This document shows, in pieces, positions 59,001 through 64,000 of a stretch of DNA of 64,000 nt; position 1 is the first letter of the stretch; each line of letters starts with the position of its first letter. The notes under the pieces were generated by a model. It was given only the letters and a program-made list of their open reading frames with translations. It searched no databases and had not been told where the DNA came from. The translations under genes and the position numbers were made by a program. This stretch comes from Lactobacillus melliventris (lineage in GTDB: Bacteria; Bacillota; Bacilli; Lactobacillales; Lactobacillaceae), in assembly GCF_013346935.1 (NCBI RefSeq), contig NZ_JAAEEB010000004.1:62001-126000 (forward strand). The letters run 5' to 3'.

Positions 59001-59757
59001 CAGAGGTCGCAAACCGTCCACCTTCAAGTTGAACCATCGGGCGCAAGTCTGGTGGTATAACTGGGACAGCATCAATAACCATCCATTCCGGTTTATTACC
59101 AGAATCTTTAAACGCGTCCAGAATATCAAGTCTTCTGATAGCACGGGTACGTTTTTGACCAGTAGCTGTTTCCAGTTCTTTCTTTAAATCGGTAACTTCC
59201 TTATTTAAATCAACTTTACGTAACAAATCACGAATTGCTTCAGCACCCATTTTGGCCGTAAAGCGATTACCGTATTTTTCTTTCTGTTCCCGGTATTCTG
59301 CCTCTGTTAAAAGTTGTTTAAATTCTAGATCGGTATCACCAGGATCAATTACAATATAAGCCGCAAAATAGATAACTTCTTCAAGAAGCCTCGGAGAAAT
59401 ATCCAAAATGAGTCCCATTCTTGATGGAATCCCTTTAAAATACCAAATATGAGTAACTGGTGCGGCCAATTCAATATGACCCATTCGTTCTCTTCTAACT
59501 TTAGAGGAGGTAACTTCAACACCACAACGATCACAGACGATCCCACGGTATCTCACACCTTTATATTTACCACATGCACATGACCAATCCTTAGTCGGTC
59601 CGAAAATTCGTTCATCAAACAAACCATCTTTTTCCGGCTTTAAAGTACGGTAATTAATAGTTTCCGGCTTTTTAACTTCACCGTATGACCAGCTGCGAAT
59701 TTTATTCGGAGATGCAAGGCCAATTTGCATGCTTTCAAATTTATTTACGTCGATCAA
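56098..59757 (-). CDS. rpoC: RNA polymerase beta' subunit
   Basis: 1219 residues. The N-terminal zinc site ([20 protein letters not shown]), catalytic [19 protein letters not shown] with three Mg-binding Asp, the bridge helix, trigger loop and second zinc site ([11 protein letters not shown]) are all present. Complete. 16 bases after rpoB. Confidence 0.99.
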   Translation of the reverse strand: MIDVNKFESMQIGLASPNKIRSWSYGEVKKPETINYRTLKPEKDGLFDERIFGPTKDWSCACGKYKGVRYRGIVCDRCGVEVTSSKVRRERMGHIELAAPVTHIWYFKGIPSRMGLILDISPRLLEEVIYFAAYIVIDPGDTDLEFKQLLTEAEYREQKEKYGNRFTAKMGAEAIRDLLRKVDLNKEVTDLKKELETATGQKRTRAIRRLDILDAFKDSGNKPEWMVIDAVPVIPPDLRPMVQLEGGRFATSDLNDLYRRVINRNNRLKRLLDLNAPNIIVQNEKRMLQEAVDALIDNGRRGRSVVGPGNRPLKSLSHMLKGKQGRFRQNLLGKRVDYSGRSVIDVSPKLKFYQCGVPRPMALELFKPFVMHELVKRKIATNIKSAKRKIDREDDDVWDVLEDVIKERTVLLNRAPTLHRLSIQAFEPVLVPGKSIRLHPLACEAYNADFDGDQMAIHVPLSDEAVAESRMLMLAAHHILAPKDGKPIVTPSQDIVLGNYWLTQAEKGREGEGMIFNSPDEATVAYTNGDIHYHTIIGMSADSMPKKAWPKGYEHGIFVTTYGRIIFNQIFPEDYFYVNEPTEENLNNPLAAKYFLEPGEDIHEKIDSVANDLISTPFKKSFLSDSIATIYKYYKVQRTSEYLDDLKTLGYTSSTTSGITIGMTDVPEIQDKDEKVAKAHKQVDVVSKQFRRGLITEQERHDRVISIWNDCKDQVQDEIAQIYDPRNPITIMADSGARGNISNFTQLAGMRGLMATPNGGLFEIPVTSNFKEGLSVLELFMSTHGARKGMTDTALKTAQSGYLTRRLVDVAQDVIIREDDCGTDRGIDVHAIMEGDELIEPLYDRLLGRFTAETVKDPRTGATIIGRNVMMDENLAHQICDAGVTNVKIRSILTCDTPHGVCRKCYGMNLATGEEVEVGEAVGTVAAQSIGEPGTQLTLRTFHNGGVAGAEDITQGLPRVQELFEARNPKGRAIISEVDGVVDSIQENPAEHTREITVKGKIDTRSYSVPYTASVAVAEGDEVQRGDKLTLGSIDPKELIQVTDTLTTEEYILVEVQKAYRMQGVDISDKHVEVLTRQMLQKVRVLDPGETDLLPGEIMDIGQFKDRNTSVIISGGIPATAQSVILGITKAALETNSFLSAASFQETTRVLTDASIRGKNDPLLGLKENVIIGKIIPAGTGLPIYRDMEPESDVKKPKSVYSIADIEKKMKEADQARES

Positions 59758-59773
59758 AAGTTTAACCTCCTAC

Positions 59774-62700
59774 TTATTGAGAAATCTTATTATCATCGTC
59801 AGACTGATCTACAGGGGTATCCAATTCCTCTGCTGCTTCTTCATTATCTTCAGAATCTGCAGTTTCTGCGGCCAACTTCTTCTTTTGTTGCTCTTCAGCC
59901 ATCTTTGAAAGAGTATCAATGTTCAAATGCTCATTTGAATCATCATCCATATCACGCAATTCGATTTCTTTATGATTCATGTCAAGAACACGAATATCCA
60001 ATCCTAAAGATTGCAATTCTTTAACTAGGACACGGAATGATTCAGGAACACCTGGTTTGGGAATTCTTTCACCCTTGACAATAGCTTCATAAGCTTTGAC
60101 ACGGCCAACAACATCATCTGATTTATAAGTCAAAATTTCCTGCAAAGTGTATGCTGCACCATAAGCTTCCAGAGCCCAAACTTCCATTTCACCAAAACGC
60201 TGTCCACCAAACTGTGCTTTACCACCAAGAGGTTGTTGCGTTACTAATGAGTAAGGCCCAATTGAACGTGCGTGAATCTTGTCGTCAACCATGTGGGTCA
60301 ACTTCAGATAGTGCATGATACCAACAGAAACACGGTTATGGAATGGTTCACCGGTACGGCCATCATAAAGAACTGTTTTACCATCTTTATCAATACCGGC
60401 CTTATGAACAGTATCCCAAACATCGTCTTCACTTGCTCCATCAAATACTGGTGTAGCGACATGAATACCCAAGTTATCTGCAGCACGGCCAAGGTGTAAT
60501 TCCAAAAGCTGACCAATATTCATACGTGAAGGAACACCCATTGGGTTTAAACAAATATCAACTGGAGTACCATCTGGTAAATATGGCATATCTTCTTCTG
60601 GTACAACTGCGGCAACAGTACCTTTGTTACCGTGACGACCAGACATTTTATCGCCGACTTGAATCTTTCTCTTTTGTGCAATGTAGACCCGGACTAAAGT
60701 ATTAACACCAGGAGATAGTTCATCACCATTTTCTCTAGTATAAACTTTGACATCACGGACAATACCGCCACCACCGTGAGGAACACGTAATGAGGTATCA
60801 CGCACTTCACGAGCTTTTTCACCAAAAATGGCATGCAGCAGTCTTTCTTCAGCTGATAGTTCAGTAACACCCTTAGGCGTAACTTTTCCTACCAAAATGT
60901 CTCCGTCATGAACTTCAGCACCTACACGGACAATACCTTGACCATCGAGATCCTTAAGTGCATCCTCACCAACGTTTGGCAATTCACGTGTAATCTCTTC
61001 AGGGCCAAGTTTAGTGTCACGGGCTTCTGATTCATAATCTTCAATACTGATTGAAGTATAAACATCATCTTTTACCAGACGTTCAGAAAGCATGATGGCA
61101 TCTTCGTAGTTATACATGTTCCAAGTCATAAAAGCGATAACTGGGTTTTGACCCAAAGCCAATTCGCCATGATCCATTGTTGGTCCATTGGCAATTACTT
61201 CACCCTTTACAACTTTGTCGCCTAACTTAACGTTAGGAGTCTGATTGTATGATTTCGAGTTGTTTGAACGACGATATTTTTCCAGAGTGTACTTATCCAG
61301 TGTACTGTCAGCACGTCTTACTCTGATAGTGTTGGCATCGACATATTCAACTGTACCAGCGGCTTTAGCCAAAACAGCAGCTCCTGAGTCATGTGCTGCA
61401 CGATATTCCATTCCAGTACCAACAAGACAGCTGTGAGGATTAATTAAAGGTGCAGCTTGTCTTTGCTGGTTAGCGCCCATTAAAGCACGGTTAGAGTCAT
61501 CATTTTCCAAAAACGGAATACATGCTGAAGCAACAGAAACAACTTGTTTAGGAATAACATCCATGTAGTCAATTTTATCTGGACTAACTTCGACGTTATC
61601 TTCCTTATGACGTGCTAAAACAAGATCATCTTTAAATGAACCATCCGGATTAAGTGGAGTATTGGCACCAGCGATAATGTAGTTATCCTCAACATCAGCG
61701 GTGAGGTAATCAATTTTATTAGTTACCTTGTGTGTGGTCCAGGAAACCCGACGATATGGCGTTTCGATAAAGCCATATTTATTAATAACTGCGTATGTAG
61801 CAAGAGAGTTAATCAAACCAATGTTAGGACCTTCAGGAGTCTCAATTGGGCACAAACGACCATATTGAGTATAGTGAACATCCCGCACCTCGTATCCAGC
61901 ACGATCACGTGTTAAACCACCAGGCCCCAAAGCAGACATACGGCGCTTATGGGTTAATTCACCCAGCGGGTTGTGCTGGTCCATAAACTGTGACAGTTGT
62001 GATGAACCAAAGAACTCTTTAATACTTGCCACAATTGGTCTGATATTAATTAATTGTTGCGGCGTCACAGTTGAAGGGTCTTGAATTGACATTCTTTCTC
62101 TAACAACACGTTCCATCCGGGCTAAACCAATTCTAAACTGGTTTTGCAACAATTCACCAACACGACGAATACGACGGTTACCTAAGTGATCAATATCATC
62201 AGTGTTACCAATTTCATCTTGCAACAAGAAGAAATAATTAATAGAAGCAACCACGTCAGCTGGAGTTAAATACTTAACTTTTTTATCAATATGACCGTTA
62301 GAAATTAATTTAACAACACGTTCAGGATTTACCTTGGAGTAAACTTTTATCTCCTGAACATTAATTGGATCAGGTAAAACGCCCTCTTTGGATGGTTGAT
62401 AAGTAACCATCTTAAAGTCATCGCGATCAAGATACTTTTCTAGAGTATCCATCACTTCATGGGTCACAACTGTACCCTTTTTAACGATAATTTCACCTGT
62501 ATCAGGGTCTGCCAAAGTTTCTGCCAGAGTTTGACCATACAAGCGACTCTTTAAAGATAACTTCTTATTAACTTTATAGCGACCAACAGGTGCTAAATCA
62601 TAGCGACGTGGGTCAAAGAAGCGTGCATAAAGAAGTGAACGTGAAGAGTCAGTCGTTTTTGGTTCACCAGGGCGTAGACGTTCATAAATATCTTTTAACG

Positions 62701-63412
62701 CTTCAGCTACACGAGAATCAGCCGGATTCTTATGGACATCTTTATCCAAAGTGAATTGTAGCGTATCACTCTGACCAAAGAGGTCTAAAATCTCGTCATC
62801 CGAACTAATTCCCAGTGCCCTGATTAAAACAGTTAGTGGCAATTTACGAGTACGATCAACGCGAACGTAAGAAACATTCTTAGCATCAGTTTCATACTCA
62901 AGCCAGGCACCACGGTTTGGTATCACAGTAGTACCAAAGATTTGCCGACCATTCTTGTCATAATCACCAGAATAATAAACACTTGGTGATCTAACTAATT
63001 GAGAAACGATGACCCTTTCAGCACCATTAATAATAAATGAGCCAGATTCAGTCATTAATGGTAAATCACCAAAGAAAACATCTTGAGTCTTAATCTCACC
63101 GGTTTTTTGATTGGTCAGTTTTAAAGTAACGTGCATTGGTGCAGCATAAGTTGCATCATGATCACGTGCTTCATCAACGGTATATTTTGGTTTTTGCAGT
63201 TTATAGCCCAGATATTCCAGGGAAAGCTTACCTGAAAAGTCACTAATTGGCATAATATCATCAAAAACGTCTTTAATACCCTCATCCAAAAACCATTGGT
63301 ATGATTCGGTTTGCACATCTGTCAAGTTAGGCAGATCCAGCACTTCTTTAATGCGGGAAAAACTGCGCCTTGTCCGATGTTTGCCAAAATTCACTACGTG
63401 TCCATTTAACAA
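59774..63412 (-). CDS. rpoB: RNA polymerase beta subunit
   Basis: 1212 residues starting at TTG 63412 ([20 protein letters not shown]), supported by AAAGGGTG eight bases upstream and by the usual Lactobacillus N-terminus. The rifampicin region [20 protein letters not shown] / HKRRMSALG is wild type. The C-terminus has an acidic tail ([20 protein letters not shown]). Confidence 0.98.
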   Translation of the reverse strand: MLNGHVVNFGKHRTRRSFSRIKEVLDLPNLTDVQTESYQWFLDEGIKDVFDDIMPISDFSGKLSLEYLGYKLQKPKYTVDEARDHDATYAAPMHVTLKLTNQKTGEIKTQDVFFGDLPLMTESGSFIINGAERVIVSQLVRSPSVYYSGDYDKNGRQIFGTTVIPNRGAWLEYETDAKNVSYVRVDRTRKLPLTVLIRALGISSDDEILDLFGQSDTLQFTLDKDVHKNPADSRVAEALKDIYERLRPGEPKTTDSSRSLLYARFFDPRRYDLAPVGRYKVNKKLSLKSRLYGQTLAETLADPDTGEIIVKKGTVVTHEVMDTLEKYLDRDDFKMVTYQPSKEGVLPDPINVQEIKVYSKVNPERVVKLISNGHIDKKVKYLTPADVVASINYFFLLQDEIGNTDDIDHLGNRRIRRVGELLQNQFRIGLARMERVVRERMSIQDPSTVTPQQLINIRPIVASIKEFFGSSQLSQFMDQHNPLGELTHKRRMSALGPGGLTRDRAGYEVRDVHYTQYGRLCPIETPEGPNIGLINSLATYAVINKYGFIETPYRRVSWTTHKVTNKIDYLTADVEDNYIIAGANTPLNPDGSFKDDLVLARHKEDNVEVSPDKIDYMDVIPKQVVSVASACIPFLENDDSNRALMGANQQRQAAPLINPHSCLVGTGMEYRAAHDSGAAVLAKAAGTVEYVDANTIRVRRADSTLDKYTLEKYRRSNNSKSYNQTPNVKLGDKVVKGEVIANGPTMDHGELALGQNPVIAFMTWNMYNYEDAIMLSERLVKDDVYTSISIEDYESEARDTKLGPEEITRELPNVGEDALKDLDGQGIVRVGAEVHDGDILVGKVTPKGVTELSAEERLLHAIFGEKAREVRDTSLRVPHGGGGIVRDVKVYTRENGDELSPGVNTLVRVYIAQKRKIQVGDKMSGRHGNKGTVAAVVPEEDMPYLPDGTPVDICLNPMGVPSRMNIGQLLELHLGRAADNLGIHVATPVFDGASEDDVWDTVHKAGIDKDGKTVLYDGRTGEPFHNRVSVGIMHYLKLTHMVDDKIHARSIGPYSLVTQQPLGGKAQFGGQRFGEMEVWALEAYGAAYTLQEILTYKSDDVVGRVKAYEAIVKGERIPKPGVPESFRVLVKELQSLGLDIRVLDMNHKEIELRDMDDDSNEHLNIDTLSKMAEEQQKKKLAAETADSEDNEEAAEELDTPVDQSDDDNKISQ

Positions 63413-63489
63413 GGAGAAAACACCCTTTCTGTCAGAGAAAGCTAATATTACATTTTGATTACAATTTCAAAAAGCCGGAAATTTATGCA
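63413..63489 (-). promoter_or_regulatory. rpoB promoter region
   Basis: In the minus strand TTGAAA is followed 17 bases later by TATTAG, upstream of rpoB. The match is modest. The clp-type terminator lies just upstream, so rpoBC needs its own promoter. Confidence 0.4.
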
Positions 63490-63525
63490 TAAAAAAGACA
63501 AAAACAACCTTTGTCGTTTTTGTCT
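63490..63525 (-). terminator. Terminator of the clpC/clpE-type gene
   Basis: On the minus strand AGACAAAAAC pairs with GTTTTTGTCT around GACAAAGGTT and is followed by TTTTT, 98 bases past the stop. Confidence 0.82.
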
Positions 63526-63622
63526 ATTATTATTTTGCTGGACAATAGATCAGCAAAATCCTGAAAATCAGCTTTTTAATCACACACTACTATAACAAAA
63601 TAAAATTCGTGTGTCAATTAAT

Positions 63623-64000
63623 TCACTTTGCGCCGACTAAATTATTATCTTTTTGTTTCAAAACATCAAATTTTAAGTGATTATGACTGCACCCAACTTT
63701 AAGAATATCACCATTCTTAAGGTCACCTTTAATCAGCATTGAAGCAATCTTATCTTCAATATCCTTCTGAATTGCACGGCGCAGCGGTCTTGCTCCCATT
63801 TCAGGATTATAACCATCTTTTGCAATCTTATCCAAAGCAGCTGTGGAAATTTTCAGTTGAACTCCTTGTTTATGCAAGCGGTCAATCAATTTACGAGTTA
63901 AAAGCGTAACTATTTGACGTAATTGCTTTTGATCAAGTTCGTCAAAAATAATAGTTTCATCAATCCTGTTTAAAAATTCAGGTCTGAAGAACTCTTTAAG
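63623..64000 (-). CDS. ClpC/ClpE-type AAA+ chaperone, C-terminal end only
   Basis: The last 125 residues of a Clp ATPase; the 5' part lies beyond the window edge. KEFFRPEFLNRIDETIIFDE is the sensor-2/C-terminal D2 region, followed by DGYNPEMGARPLRRAIQKDI, typical of ClpC and ClpE. It unfolds substrates for ClpP. Whether clpC or clpE cannot be told without the N-terminus (clpE has a zinc finger). An internal ATG-like start at 63889 is not real. Confidence 0.9.
   Translation of the reverse strand, partial: LKEFFRPEFLNRIDETIIFDELDQKQLRQIVTLLTRKLIDRLHKQGVQLKISTAALDKIAKDGYNPEMGARPLRRAIQKDIEDKIASMLIKGDLKNGDILKVGCSHNHLKFDVLKQKDNNLVGAK

Overview
The window is a low-GC Firmicutes chromosome segment. 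It most likely comes from Lactobacillus in the strict sense (the L. delbrueckii / L. acidophilus group) or a close relative. The basis is AT-rich intergenic DNA, strong GGAGG ribosome binding sites, frequent TTG starts, a str operon without tuf, an S10-spc-alpha cluster followed by ecfA1-ecfA2-ecfT-truA-rplM-rpsI, and a clp ATPase gene just upstream of rpoB. No search was run, so the species is not assigned.

Region 1 (1-10,900) holds metabolic and envelope genes: a truncated phosphoglycerate mutase, a TTG-started 58-residue membrane protein, a CDF metal exporter, a histidine-phosphatase, a TauE/SafE permease, an SdpR/SdpI-like repressor-immunity pair behind a 40-bp palindrome, a HAD-fold protein without the HAD nucleophile, a DJ-1 protein, an Ntn amide hydrolase, a secreted protein and a P-type cation ATPase.

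Region 2 (11,000-24,400) is a sugar island. A beta-glucoside PTS/GH1 operon is divergent from its GntR regulator, with a cre site and a separate operator between them. Next comes a fructose-family PTS (IIA, IIB, IIC) followed by two GH38 alpha-mannosidases and a LicR/MtlR-like PRD regulator. The regulator is split by a one-base frameshift. This set probably imports and phosphorylates alpha-mannosides and hydrolyses them in the cytoplasm.

Region 3 (24,400-32,200) is envelope and transport: a DUF4097 / DUF1700 / PadR module, an S66 peptidase, a MacB-type ABC pair, a DUF6176 protein, and an ABC-2 transporter with a 54-residue membrane protein.

Region 4 (32,200-64,000) is the housekeeping core, almost all on the minus strand: rplM-rpsI, truA, the ECF energizing module, rpsJ through rplQ, rpsL-rpsG-fusA, rpoB-rpoC and the end of a clpC/clpE-type gene. 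Between str and rpoC sit an orphan prepilin peptidase, an ECF substrate-binding protein and a DUF3021 protein.

I see no CRISPR array, insertion sequence, prophage, tRNA or rRNA. I found no clearly unprecedented system. The most interesting signals are the frameshifted mannoside regulator, the near-perfect operator in front of the SdpR-like gene, the degenerate HAD protein, the nested inverted repeat at 7227-7364, the possible pseudoknot in the rpsJ leader, and a terminator lying inside the DUF3021 coding sequence.
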